Source: Euptelea pleiosperma
Lineage: Eukaryota; Streptophyta; Magnoliopsida; Ranunculales; Eupteleaceae
DNA: 64,000 nt
Assembly (NCBI GenBank): GCA_035048495.1
Contig: CM068553.1
Span: 7,061,259 to 7,125,258, forward strand
Reading direction: 5' to 3'
In this document: positions 11,093-21,372 of the stretch, in pieces
Layout: each line of letters opens with the position of its first letter
Position numbering within the stretch: the first letter of the stretch is position 1
Made by a program: the position numbers and the translations under genes
Notes under the pieces: generated by a model
Told to the model about the DNA's origin: nothing
Database searches by the model: none
What the model saw: only the letters and a program-made list of their open reading frames with translations

Positions 11093-12008
11093 TCTCTCAC
11101 CTGGGTACTAGCCTAGTAGACATATCACGAGCGACTATATTACTACGATTAGAAAATAATACAAATCAACTACATCCTCTTTTTACATTTGGTGGTGGAG
11201 CCCACATGGAGATCATGTTGGACAACCTAACCATATCAGTCCATTCAGGTATCAGTAACCATATAAAAAGGTGACCTAAAGTAACGGTCTAATTGGATGG
11301 TTCGGATTTTTCTGGATTTTTAAATTTAGGTCAAATTTTCATTAGGTTAAGAATGGTGGAGTGGACTGACTTTTTGTGAGGATGGTCTCCAAGGTATGGA
11401 AAACTCATTGTGCTGTTGTCTGTGATATTCATGTGGGCCCCACAATCAGCAGCAAGGAGAAGGTGCAACTCTAATGCATTTAACAGTCTTATATAAACTA
11501 CTGTACAAGGGTCCGATGAGCCATTCATACCAGGCCAAAGCTAGGACCATCGAGCCATTCATATCAGGACAAGGCCCAACCCAGTGCTAGTCAAGCCTTA
11601 AAGCCCATTTACAACCCTACTTCAACATGTAATTTTATAAAAACTAATTGACACCATAAGTTCAAGCTTGCGCACAAGAATCTTTATGCACCGTGCGCAG
11701 CGACATATTGTGGCAATTGACGGTTTTTATAGTCGATCGGCAGTTCATATGAGCGTTATATGGATCTCTTTATACAAATTTTGGTTCGGATACGGATGAA
11801 GGGAAATGAATCCGGGTCGGATTCGGATAAGATTTTTAAAATTCAGATTTGAATATGGATGTACCTAGATCTATCCTTGTCAGACTCACGTCATGCCCTA
11901 ATCTTTAGTCCTCTTAGTTTATTTGCCATCCAAATGGGGGTGTTCTATACCAATTATTTTGTAAATGTTTGACAAGCATGTATAATTGTAATGGATACTG
12001 AACCTTTG
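11093..12008. other. Intergenic, no gene seen
   Basis: Unique-looking non-coding sequence; a short open frame on the minus strand near 11331-11528 has no recognisable content. Confidence 0.45.
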
Positions 12009-12022
12009 GTGTTCTTTGGGTT

Positions 12023-12154
12023 TTTTTTTTTTTTTTTTATATAGGTAAGCCTGTTTTTAAAGAGATCAGTAACTCGGTGAAGGCGGGTTTTGAACCCAGG
12101 TCTACGGTATCATCACCCACAAACTTCACCAACTGAGCAAGCTGGCACCTTCAA
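12023..12154 (-). mobile_element. tRNA-derived SINE
   Basis: Read on the minus strand it begins near 12150 with GGTGCCAGCTTGCTCAGTTG (A-box-like region), has a B-box-like GGTTCAAAACC, and ends in a poly(A) tail (T run on the plus strand at about 12021-12038). It is flanked by a 14-bp direct repeat GTGTTCTTTGGGTT at 12009-12022 and 12155-12168, the target duplication expected from LINE-mediated insertion. Length about 130 bp fits plant SINEs. Confidence 0.85.
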
Positions 12155-12168
12155 GTGTTCTTTGGGTT

Positions 12169-13434
12169 CTTGTTAGAAAAACTGGTGGTGTCCCAAACTC
12201 TTCAGCTGAACTATGTAAGTTCTGCAATTTCACAAACTTTACAATTGTTCCCATTGCTGGAAAGCAGAGTCAAGAGGGATCAAACTCAAAATACACAAAG
12301 GTGAGTACTATACCTTGTGAATGTCTGCTTAGTCAGTGATTTCTATAAGCAGTGTCTTCTGTTAGTCATAATTCTATCTGTGCCAATGTAAATATACCCA
12401 TAGGAGCTGGAGGTAATAGGATGCATTTTCTGACATTATTAACTTTGTGCAGTATCTGTCACAAAACATGATTTTTAGAATGTCTGTAGGGAAGTTGGCT
12501 AGAACACTCTTGATAGTGTCATCCTTGCAACATTTTAGGGTATTTCCACTACCTACAGCGGTCCAACAAGAACAGAGAGTAATTACTAATTACAGCTGCA
12601 TATTCTAAGACGAACCACGTAAATCTTTTGTGTTTGTGTGTGCTTTATGTGTTTCTTCAAAATGTATATGATAAGTTATTTACACAAAAAAAAGTTGAAC
12701 ATCCGGAGCCTTGCGAGCGAGAGTTAGCCTAGAAACTCCAATGAATTATGGAGTACTTCGCCACATCTTCCAATGAGTGACATTTTTTTTTCAGAACTTG
12801 TCCTCTTGCTTTGAAATCAAATCGTTCACTTTTTAACTGGATGAGTAAAATTATGTTTTACAGAATGTTGAAAATATGTTGTTCTTGATAGGTAGTCACT
12901 TCTTCCACTAGTTCAAATATACTAATTGGTGCAAGAAACAACAGATAGCTCTTGTCAGGTGGTAGTCTTTTCAGTTTTCATAATTAACTTAATGCAACAA
13001 AAATCAATTCAACAGCGATAAAGTAATTCAAAAAGTCGTGTAAACCAATTCAATGGAAATTTTAAGCGAGTAGAATCATTTAGTCAAACTGTGTTCGTTG
13101 GGAACATTTCTACAATCGTCAAAATACATGTAACAGTATTGTCTTTAGCCAACTGAAATTTGTTAACTCCTCCCCTGACAATCTAAAAACTAATCTTAAC
13201 AGACACAAACATCCACATTTTCATCAATAGTGAAAGATCAATGTTCACAATACAAACAAATGCGAAGAAATCCTAAATTCAAAGTTCCTAATAGTCACAT
13301 TTTCATGATATAATGGCATCAGATCACATTGTGTGCATGAGAACACAAAAAACAAAACAAAATAAAATAAAATTAAACCCCCACCCACGAGAAGTAAAAC
13401 TAGCTATGGAACATGAGTAAGGTGTCCTCAGCAA
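12169..13434. other. Intergenic, partly the 3' flank of the F-box gene
   Basis: No gene seen. Bases 13180-13290 resemble 18960-19100 downstream of the second F-box copy (ATTCTAAAAACTAATCTYA-type phrases), showing that the F-box duplication included 3' flanking DNA. Confidence 0.5.
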
Positions 13435-14625
13435 CTAACCTCTTGATAAAAGCATTGGCTCGACCCAAATGGGTGCCGGCATGATCCACTCAGAGTGAAT
13501 TGGATAATGTGGTTCAATGCACCCGCATTCTAAGTTGAAGACTCCCATGTCATGATGCCTAAACTCTGGACTATAAGAATTTTTATCATCAGTAAAGTAA
13601 ATGCAATTTGGTTTGCATCCTGGGAAGTCCGAAGCCGAGAGAGACATGGAAGTATTGTCACCTACGAATATGACACGATCCAATAGGCTTTTCACCTCGA
13701 TCCACTTGGACCCGAATTGATCCAATTTGAATACTTGGAATCCAACAGTTGACCATAATATCTTATCGACAGGTTCGTCAGGTCCGTCACCATCCGATTC
13801 CATATCTTCATCCCACCACCTAATATCCCTTTTAACCTGCAACAATTCCCCTGATGATTCCACAAGATAACTCTGTGTCGAATAAATTTCATCTGTTGGA
13901 GGCTCTATAATTTTTGTCACCGTGGGATAAAAAGGACCCACGTCAAAAACCACAACTCTTCCTTTGTGTTCGACAGCGTAAACCTGGCATTTATAGAATA
14001 TCACATCCCTAAAACTTGACCATTCAAAATCAAAAGAAGTCCAAGCTTTGTCACCAGGCTTGGAGATAGCTAATCTGTTCCATCCACCGTAAATTATAAC
14101 AACTGCGTAGCTGGGAGTTGATGTCGGGTTGGAGGACAGAACAGCCTTAGTAAGGTTCCCGACTCTGTCGATTGGATCATTTTCGTGAATTTTTGAAAAA
14201 GCAGTTAGCGGGGGGAGGTGAATCTCGTTATTGATTGTGGAGAAGGGATTTAATAGATGAACTGCAAGTTTCTCGTCAACAGTAACCAGCCAACCATGGG
14301 TGGAACCACGGCAGGACTTGTCATGGGGCACCGGTAAATGGAAGTCCAAAACCCTTCTCTCCATGAGGCAGTACAAACTGCGTGTCTCCTTGTTTTCTTT
14401 ACTGGGAATCATTAGCAGCGGAAGATGACGCTCAGTAAAAGGGGACCGCCAGGATATGCAAGCGGGCCGCCGATAAACGTAAGCGGACCGCCAGGAAACG
14501 CAAACAGCACCGAACCGGATGTAATCGGTGGTGACAACACCGAACCGGACATGATCGGTGATGTAAATCAACTTATTTGCAATCAGCTCTAGAAGTTCGC
14601 CGGGAAGCTCCGACCAGTTGGACAT
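13435..14625 (-). CDS. F-box protein with DUF295 domain (SKIP23-like), intact
   Basis: Single-exon gene of 396 codons. The N-terminus WSELPGELLELIANKL is an F-box, which would bind SKP1 in an SCF ubiquitin ligase. The C-terminal half carries DUF295 features: GDKAWTSFDF, the ESSGELLQVKRD segment, FQVFKLD, and GCKPNCIYFTDD followed by DMGVFNLECG. The substrate is unknown. Between F-box and DUF295 lies a stretch with internal similarity (VRFGVVTTDYIRFGAVCVSW; SWRSAYVYRRP, SWRSPFTERH). A second copy about 5.2 kb away in the same orientation is broken (19342-20833). The start ATG at 14623-14625 immediately precedes the F-box, and the family is usually about 350-400 residues, so the model is complete. 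Confidence 0.88.
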   Translation of the reverse strand: MSNWSELPGELLELIANKLIYITDHVRFGVVTTDYIRFGAVCVSWRSAYVYRRPACISWRSPFTERHLPLLMIPSKENKETRSLYCLMERRVLDFHLPVPHDKSCRGSTHGWLVTVDEKLAVHLLNPFSTINNEIHLPPLTAFSKIHENDPIDRVGNLTKAVLSSNPTSTPSYAVVIIYGGWNRLAISKPGDKAWTSFDFEWSSFRDVIFYKCQVYAVEHKGRVVVFDVGPFYPTVTKIIEPPTDEIYSTQSYLVESSGELLQVKRDIRWWDEDMESDGDGPDEPVDKILWSTVGFQVFKLDQFGSKWIEVKSLLDRVIFVGDNTSMSLSASDFPGCKPNCIYFTDDKNSYSPEFRHHDMGVFNLECGCIEPHYPIHSEWIMPAPIWVEPMLLSRG

Positions 14626-14781
14626 TTCTGAGAACCCTTCTCTTTAACTCCTTTAGAAAGATAACAGAGAGACTTACAAACCAGTCTTCTTGTTTAGGTT
14701 TTGGTTTTGCTACAAGAGTCTATATATCCTGTACATTATAGATTAATATATCTTTGTTATTCAAACAAGTATCCACTTCGA

Positions 14782-15045
14782 ATAAAACTTGGCTGACCGA
14801 AGACGATCAGTCAAACGTTATCGCCAAAATATGGGCCCCGTTTTAGAGGATTCTAACCGTATGGATGCTTGGCCAATCTCTAGGTGGACTAACAAACCAA
14901 AAAATCAGCCCTGATTTGTGTTCCAAACCTTTCGATCTTGAACCCCAAAATAATGGTCAATAATGCTCAAATTCATACGGTTGTTTTTGGTTTGTAGGTA
15001 CACCTAGGGATTGGCCAAACATCCATACGGTCAATGTCCTCTAAA
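14782..15045. mobile_element. Fold-back MITE with AAAACTTGGCTGACCG left end
   Basis: Left terminal module ATAAAACTTGGCTGACCGA, also seen at 56163. The core follows (CTAACCGTATGGATG, CTAGGTGG); the right arm ends at GGTCAATGTCCTCTAAAAA. The centre is shortened. It lies about 160 bp upstream of the F-box start codon, in its promoter. Confidence 0.7.
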
Positions 15046-15149
15046 AACAAATAAAAAATATAGAAGATCGTACAGGAGACCTGGGACTGGAAAAATAATT
15101 TGATCCTGGCGCTTTTTGATCAAGACGTTCGGGCTGAAAGTAAAAATGC

Positions 15150-15275
15150 CACTCACACTCTCTTAGAGATCATTGACTGTCGGATGTTTCAACTTTCAAC
15201 CATCACTGAAGGGACCTACAGACAAAAATTCATCTTAATTGGTGTTTTCTAACCGATAGATTGAGGGCAACCTAG
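15150..15275. mobile_element. Left-arm fragment of a fold-back MITE
   Basis: CACACTCTCTTAGAGATCAT, TGACTGTCGGATGTTTCA and a GGGACCTACAGACAAAAATTC core, then TTAATTGGTG. No right arm. Confidence 0.45.
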
Positions 15276-15592
15276 AGAGAGAGTGAGAGATTACCTGGAT
15301 TCACTGTCGACTCGATTGGAGGATTGGAGTTTCGGTTTGAGAGATAGGGTTTGAGGGAGGAAAAGAGACGATATGAGAGATTTGAGTCCGGGCTAGGGTT
15401 TAAGAGTCCTACACCGATTTGCTTTTAAAATCCATTAGAGAAGTTGGGCTCAGCTTGGGCTAGGTTGCCTGAGGCCTTAGCCAGTGCCCAACCTGGAAAG
15501 CCAGACTCAGAAATCCTGGCCCAAACACAACCAGTGCTTCAAAAATGTGAGCCCAAACCCGGATCGACGTTGGGTTGGGCCTGTCGAAGTTG

Positions 15593-16005
15593 CATCTAAG
15601 CCGTGTAGGTCCACCAATGTGCTGGTCAGACCAACATTCATGGGTCAGTGGGCCTGAAAGAGTATACTGTTTTTTTTTTAACAAACTATTTTCTATTTTT
15701 ATTTTGTAACTTGCAGAATTATAGTAAAAATCAGCGTAGATTTTATAAACTATTTTAGTAGACCCATGTACCAAACAACCGCAGGATTGGTATTTTAGCC
15801 ATTGGATTTGTGCATTTTTAATCTGGAGATTTCTGGCCGTTTAATTTTGATTTTTTTAGGTGCTACAATCTAAATGCTAGAGATCACGAATCAAGCTGAT
15901 TTTTGGTACATGGGTCCACCAAAGTAGTTTGATAAACTCTTAAGGCCCACTGACCCATGATGAAAGTGGTACACTCTTTCAGACCCACTGACCACATGAA
16001 TGTTT
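15593..16005. mobile_element. Fold-back MITE, GACCCATGTACCAAA subtype
   Basis: Centre with GCCATTGGATTTGTGCATTT and arms carrying CACGAATCAAGCTGATTTTT, GGTACATGGGTCCACCAAAG and AAGGCCCACTGACCCATGAT. A related copy is at 36315-36565. The arms share only the AATCARSCTGATTTTTGG part of the core with the main family. Confidence 0.55.
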
Positions 16006-16094
16006 AGCACCCCATTATAAAACTACAATGAAGAAAGAGGTGGTCACTAGATCAATCACCCCTCCCCTCTTCAGAATCAGGCACAAATAAACTA

Positions 16095-16245
16095 AACCCC
16101 TCCCCAAATCAAGTTTTACTCCAAAATCAGCCTGATTAGTGATTTCAAACCTTTCCATCTTGTACCCCAAATAATGGTCAATAATGCTCAAATTCATTCG
16201 GTTGGTTTTTAGTTTGTAGGTGCACTTGCACCTAGGGATTGGTAA
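16095..16245. mobile_element. Fragment of a GTATGG-core MITE
   Basis: CAAGTTTTACTCCAAAATCA, CCTGATTAGTGATTTCAAAC, CCAAATAATGGTCAATAATG, GTTTGTAGGTGCAC, CACCTAGGGATTGG. The outer arms are missing. Confidence 0.5.
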
Positions 16246-16372
16246 TGGAGAAACAAGCTGATCCTGCTGCTTTTTTTTTTGTTCTGATTAATTTATTATA
16301 ATTACTTTTTATCTTTAGCTAAATAAAACATAGGGATGTGTGGTTCAAGTACTTTTTATTTTTTCTACTTTA

Positions 16373-16425
16373 ATCCCACATCGGATAAATAAGTGATAGT
16401 TAAGAGAGTTTGAGTTGTATAAATA
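16373..16425 (+). promoter_or_regulatory. Plant snRNA promoter: USE plus TATA box
   Basis: ATCCCACATCG at 16373-16383 matches the plant upstream sequence element RTCCCACATCG exactly. TATAAATA follows at 16418-16425, leaving a 34-bp gap. That spacing is the RNA polymerase II type (U1, U2, U4, U5), not the shorter polymerase III type of U6. The U1-like transcript starts 32 bp after the first base of the TATA box. Confidence 0.88.
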
Positions 16426-16449
16426 GGACTAGAATATAAGGGGGAAAAT

Positions 16450-16559
16450 ATTCTTACTTTCACAGATCAATGGGTGATCAAAAAGGCCTATGGCCTAGGT
16501 TAACTGCTTCTATTGCACTTAGGAGGGACGATCGCTTAAGATCTACCCAAGTGGTAGAG
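16450..16559 (+). pseudogene. U1 snRNA, 3'-truncated and diverged
   Basis: From 16450 the sequence follows plant U1: a 5' end ATTCTTACTTT in place of ATACTTACCTG, then the stem-loop I region GATCAAAAAGG (U1-70K site), GGCCTATGGCCTAGGTTA, the stem-loop II loop ATTGCAC (U1A site), CTTAGGAGGG, and CCCAAGTGGTAGAG. Similarity stops at 16559, before the Sm-site (AATTTGTGG) and the last stem-loop, so a stable snRNP is unlikely. The promoter above it looks intact. Two short hairpins follow (16573-16601 and 16607-16633), not part of normal U1. I call it a pseudogene, based on my knowledge of the plant U1 sequence. Confidence 0.82.
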
Positions 16560-16794
16560 TAACTAAGGGATAGAGAAAAACAACAAATCCTTGTTTTTCT
16601 CGGAATAAACAACGGGTCTGGCCCCGTTGTTTTTTTGAAACAAATTTTTCAAAATTTCGTAAAAACGCGTTTAATTCGTTCGAGCTTAAAAAAATCGAAT
16701 TTTTCCAAATATTCGGACGAATAAATTTTTTTTTTGAAAAAAACATAAAATTCATGAATTGATCGCGAATTAATCGGTTGATTGCTAACAAGGG

Positions 16795-17003
16795 TGGAGA
16801 CTGTGGTTGGAGTTCACGCAGGTAACCAAATTGCTTGTAAAAGCCCTTTAAAATAAAAAAAAAAATGTTATTTTTGAGCTCCAAAATAGAGATCTCTGTT
16901 GGAGATCCTCTCAAAGAGGGGTCTCTAGAGTACAGTTGGAGGGTTGATTTTACCTGACAACTCTCTCTGTTTTGCTGAAATAGAGCACGGTTGGAGATGC
17001 TCA
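16795..17003. mobile_element. MITE with GAGCATCTCCAACCGTG-type right end
   Basis: Right end CACGGTTGGAGATGCTC (16987-17002). The inner part (TTGGAGTTCACGCAGGTAAC, TTGTAAAAGCCCTTT, CCAAAATAGAGATCTCTGTT) recurs at 21272-21368. The left end is rearranged. Confidence 0.5.
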
Positions 17004-17112
17004 ATTTGAGTCTAAGTTTAAGGGTTCAACTAATTTCTCCTAATATCCAATAGTTTAGAGGGGGGTTTTCAATTACAAAATTATTATTGAACTGAGGTGT
17101 TTTGTTTTTTCC

Positions 17113-17280
17113 GAGTAAAACTTCTGTCACAAGATGTTTTGACCAGAGCTGGTCACAACCCACAGTCCGAGCCACATGGGATGCTATTAGAGGGCGGCTG
17201 ACCGTATGGATGTTTGTCAAGTCCCTCGATGGACCTGCAAACCAAAATCAGCCTGATTAGTAATTTACAACCTTTCGAAA
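17113..17280. mobile_element. Left half of a GAGTAAAACTTCTGTCAC fold-back MITE
   Basis: Starts GAGTAAAACTTCTGTCACAA at 17113, then GCTGACCGTATGGATGTTTG, GTCCCTCGATGG and the CAAACCAAAATCAGCCTGAT core, and is cut off at about 17280. A complete element of another terminal type begins 57 bp further on. Confidence 0.7.
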
Positions 17281-17336
17281 TATTCGGCAGTAAAATAAGG
17301 TTGCCACGAAGTCATAGGTTTCCAAATATAAATAAA

Positions 17337-17727
17337 GGGTCGGGCTCCATTGACAGATCTAAAATGACAGGTATCTGTACAGGGACACAATATAAGCCAC
17401 GTGGCACACTCTTACATGACTCTGACTGTATGGATGTTTGTTCTATCCATGGTGGACCTACAAACCAAAAATCAGCCTGATTAGTGATTTGTAGGCTTTG
17501 GATTGGAGTTATTTTCATGGGCTGATCTCAACTGTGGGAATTTGAGGTACAAAGATCCAACACTTCTAAATCACTAATCAGGCTGATTTTTGGTTTGTAG
17601 GTCCACCATGGGATAGGACAAACATCCATACGGTCAGAGTCCTATAAGAGTGTGCCACAAGGCTTCTATTGTGTCCCTGTACAGACCAGATACCTGTCAT
17701 TTTAGTTCTGTCAACGGAGCCCGACCC
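17337..17727. mobile_element. Fold-back MULE-type MITE with GGGTCGGGCTCC ends, complete
   Basis: Perfect 9-bp target duplication ATAAATAAA at 17328-17336 and 17728-17736. Ends GGGTCGGGCTCCATTGACAG and GTCAACGGAGCCCGACCC; inward ATCTAAAATGACAGGTATCT; then GTATGG-core arms. Exact GCCACGTGGC at 17396-17405; the other arm's copy has decayed (GCCACAAGGC). The 9-bp duplication is the strongest evidence here for a Mutator-like mover. Confidence 0.92.
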
Positions 17728-17992
17728 ATAAATAAAATCACTAATTCATAAACGTGTACAAAATTTTCATATTTGGTTATTTTTGAAGCATTATCGTTGA
17801 GCAATGAATGCAACAAGTAATATGACATGATGGCAATCAAGTAATTTGTCCTGGGATCTGTCTTTATAAGGAAATTTTAATGGCACCCCTTGAATTGTGA
17901 GGGCACCCGAACTAAACATTCATTAGATAATTTATTTTTTGTAATCCATCCCACAATTATGTTGACAAATAATAGTTGTGATTTTTTTATAG

Positions 17993-18250
17993 TAGAACTC
18001 TAATGACAACGCATAATATGAGCCATATGGCACACTCTTAGAGGACCCTGACCGTATGTATGTTTTTCCAATCCCTAGGTAGACCTACAATCCATCGGAT
18101 CTGAGTACCCCAACTAACGTTCAAATTCTACGGTTGAAAACAACCCATAAACAATACTCTAATCCAATAGATAGAAACTACTAATCAGGATGAATTTTGG
18201 TAAACATCCATAAGGGCAGTGATCTCCAAGAATGTGCCACGTGTAACGTG
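17993..18250. mobile_element. Fold-back MITE, GTATGG-core, degenerate
   Basis: Left arm CATAATATGAGCC, CACACTCTTAGAGGACCCTG, ACCGTATGTATG; right arm CTAATCAGGATGAATTTTGG, CATCCATAAGGGCAGTG, GAATGTGCCACGTG. Part of the right arm (FTAGGTCCACC phrase region) is deleted. Confidence 0.65.
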
Positions 18251-18286
18251 CATGTACATTGCACGTGGCATGACAGCTATAAGGAA

Positions 18287-18683
18287 GAGAAAACCTTCGC
18301 TCACATTTGTGTGTGAGCAAAGCCGATCACACATCACAATATGAGCCACGGGGCAAACTCTTAGAGGGCGATGACCGTATGAATGTTTGGCTAATCTCTC
18401 GGTGGACTTGTAAACCAAAAATTAGCTTGATTAGTGATTTCTAAGCGTTGGATTGGAGTCATTTGCATGGATTGCTTTTAACCCTAGAATTTAGGGAATT
18501 ATTGACCATAATTATTTGGGGTACTAGATCCAAAGGTCTGACATAACTAATCATCAAACTAATTTTCGTTTCAGGTCCAACGAGGGACCGGCCAAACATC
18601 CATACGGTCATTATCCTCAAAGAGTGTGCCACGTGGCTCATATTGTGGTATGTGATCGGATTTGCCACAGCCAGGTGTGAGCC
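18287..18683. mobile_element. Fold-back MITE with GAGAAAACCTTCGCTCAC left end
   Basis: Left module GAGAAAACCTTCGCTCAC, core arms with CCGTATGAATGTTTGGC and GGCCAAACATCCATACGGTC, exact GCCACGTGGC at 18628-18637. The right terminus is diverged (TGATCGGATTTGCC, GTGTGAG). The sister terminal module is at 37490 and 39650. Confidence 0.75.
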
Positions 18684-19341
18684 CCTACAAGGAATGTGCC
18701 CCCCCACCCCCGCCTTGACTAAAATCCTGGCTCCGGCCGCTGGTAACAATGAATTGCCACAGGCGTTTTCTCATAAACCTTCATTTTATGAGTTGAGAAA
18801 ATCCTTGTGTGCATTGATGTCAACCATGCATGTGATACATAAATATAGAATTTAGTATTAACTCCACCCATTTACTTCACAAGGAAAATACGAGTTCTAT
18901 ATTATAACATATCCTAATCAAATACAGACAACATTAGACAATAGACAAAGAATCTTCAAACTTCTCCCCTGTCATTCTAAAAACTAATCTCAAAAGACAC
19001 ATTATATCCACAATTTCATCAATAATGAAATACAAGTTAAAAGGTCCACTCCCTCCATCTTCACATTAATGTTCATCGTACATGCAACACAAGGCAAGAA
19101 ATCCTATTACTTCCTACAGGACCTCTAACATCTGCCTTCTTACAATATTCCAAGCCAATTACTCAACCATGGGCAAGCATTTTCTAATCATTTAATTATC
19201 AATTCCAAAGTTTTCGGATTTCTACCTGATTAGCTCTCTACTCTTTCAATCCATCTCATAAAACATTGAACTCACGACACTAGGAAATTATTTCAACAAG
19301 TAACAAATTATTTCAGATGCAGCATAAGATGTTCTCAGCAA

Positions 19342-20833
19342 CTAACCTCTTGATAAAAGCACTGGCTCCATCCAAATGGGGGGCGGCATGATCCTCTCAG
19401 AGTTAATTGGATAATGTGGTTCAAAGCTCCCGCCTTCTAAGTTGAAGACTCCCGTGTCATGAGGCCAATACTCTGGCCTATAGTTATATGCTTCCGCGAA
19501 ATCATCCGTAGAGTAAATGCAATTTGGTTTGCATCCTGGGAAGTCCAAAGCCGAGAGAGACATGGAAGTATTGTCACCTATGAATATTACACGATCCAAT
19601 AGGCTTTTCACCTCGATCCACTTGGGGCCGATTGGATCCAGTTTAAATACTTGGAATCCAACAGTTGACCAAGATTCCATATTGACGTACATGAACAATT
19701 TCATCCACATCCCTTATAACCTGCAACAATTCCCCTGATGATTCCACAAGATATTTCTTTGTCTCAGTAATTAAATCCGACGGAGGCTGTATAATTTTTG
19801 TCACCGTGGGATAAGAAGCACCCGCATCAAAAGCCACAACTCTTCCTGTTGGGTGGACAGCGTAAACCTGACCTTTATAGAATATCACATCGTCAAAAGC
19901 CATCCATTCAAAATCAAAAGAAGTCCAAACTTTGTCACCAGGCTTGGAGATGGCTAATCTGTCACATGCACCGTAAATTAACATAACTGCGTAGTTGGGA
20001 GTTGATGTCGGGTTGCCGGACAGGACGGCCTTCTTTAGGTTCCTAGCATTGTAGATTGGATCATCTTCGTCAAGTTTTGAAAAAGCGGTCAGTGGAGGAA
20101 GCTGAATATCGTTATTGATTGTGGAGAAGGGATTTAATAGATCAACTGCAAGATTCTCGTCCACAGTAACCAGCCATCCTTGGGTGGAACCAAGGCAGGA
20201 CTTGTGATGGGGCACCGGTAACTGGAAGTCCAAAACCCTTCTCTCGATGAGGCAATACAAACTGCGTGTCTGCTTGTTGTCTTTGGTGGGAAGCATTCAA
20301 GGTTTAAAATTTCGGTTTCACGTGCCATTTCGGTGAGGCCCAAAACCGAAATTTCGGTCGAAATGTCGAAATTTCGTGTGAAATTTTGAAAATTTTGAAA
20401 TTGAGAGTAGTAATGAAAATTTCAAAATTTCGACCGAAATTTCACGAAAAGTTCGACAGAAAAGTTTGAAATTTCACAAAAAACCGAAATTTCGAAAATA
20501 TCCGAAATTTCGTCGAAAAGTTCGAAATTTCGGTCGAAATTTTAGAATTTTAAAAATTTCGATTTTTATGGATTTCAGTTTCGGTGTAGCCCGAAACCGA
20601 AATTTCGAACTTTCCGACGAAATTTAAAACCTTGGAAGCATTAGCAGCGGAAGATGACGCTCAGTGAAAGGGGACTGCCAGGAAACGCAAGCGGAGCGCC
20701 AGGAAACGGAAACAACACCGAACCGGACATAATCTGTGGTGACAACACTGGACCGGACATAATCGGTGGTGCAAATCAACTTCTTGGCAATCAGAACTAG
20801 AAGTTCGACTGGAAGATCCGACCAGTTGGACAT
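19342..20833 (-). pseudogene. Second F-box/DUF295 copy, disrupted
   Basis: Duplicate of the gene at 13435-14625, same orientation. The F-box exon part reads MSNWSDLPVELLVLIAKKL from 20833 and reaches LPLLML, where a hAT MITE (20298-20634) interrupts the codons. After the insert it resumes (TRSLYCLIERRVLDFQLPVP, GDKVWTSFDFEW, ESSGELLQVIRD) and then loses frame near 19676: the codons for VHVRQY are followed by one extra G before ESWSTVGFQVFK. The region that encodes the acidic WWDEDMESDGDGPDEPV segment in the intact copy is mostly deleted. The rest runs to a stop at 19342-19344 (GCKPNCIYSTDD, DTGVFNLEGG). Two independent lesions make a full protein impossible; a shorter internal frame remains open. 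Confidence 0.88.
20298..20634. mobile_element. hAT-type MITE inserted in the F-box pseudogene
   Basis: Perfect 8-bp target duplication GAAGCATT at 20290-20297 and 20635-20642. Ends CAAGGTTTAAAATTTCGG and CGAAATTTAAAACCTTG are complements. The interior consists almost wholly of degenerate CGAAATTTCG units in both orientations, not the AACGG units of the other copies. Confidence 0.92.
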
Positions 20834-20934
20834 ATCTGAATCCCGAAGAAAAGAAGAGAAAGCAATAGTAAGAGGAGTTCACGGCAGTTAATTTTAGACT
20901 CGGCCTTCTTCTTAAATTGCTTTAGAAATTTAGG

Positions 20935-21075
20935 GCATGTTTGGTAACGCACCGCGGCGGGCAAATAAAATATTTAGCCGCGCTAATATTCGCCCGGCCG
21001 CGTTTGACAGCTACTTGCCCTCGGCGAATATTTAGCTGGGCCCCCATATTTGCCCTCCACGGCGGGAAAACTTTT
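20935..21075. mobile_element. GC-rich inverted-repeat element (tentative)
   Basis: Starts GGGCATGTTTGGTAACGC, a common MITE-like opening, and contains repeated GGCGAATATTTAGC / GCGCTAATATTCGCC phrases in inverted orientation. The right end is unclear. It lies just upstream of the broken F-box copy. Confidence 0.4.
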
Positions 21076-21078
21076 GAT

Positions 21079-21372
21079 CATCTCCAACCGTGCTCTATAT
21101 CTCCAAATCTGAAACCCCGGATGGATCTCCAAATGGGGTCTCTATTACTATTCATGTACTATAATTCCTACTTTAACCTTATTTATGTATCATATTAAAT
21201 TTTTATATCAATTATATTGTTTTAATTTTCGTAGGAATAGTATTTTTTGAGATAAAATAGTGATGGTGATTGGAGTTCACACAGTAACTAAGGTGCTGTA
21301 AAAGCCCTTTTATAATAAATATATATATTATTTTTGTGCTCCAAAATAGAGATCTCTGTTGGAGATGCTATG
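21079..21372. mobile_element. MITE with CATCTCCAACCGTGCTCTAT end
   Basis: Left CATCTCCAACCGTGCTCTAT and right AGAGATCTCTGTTGGAGATG are complementary at the tips. It shares its inner part with 16795-17003. Confidence 0.6.

Noticed and set aside
16543..17004. 153-codon open frame on the minus strand
   Set aside because: It runs through the tail of the U1 pseudogene and a MITE; composition is low-complexity and no domain is recognisable.
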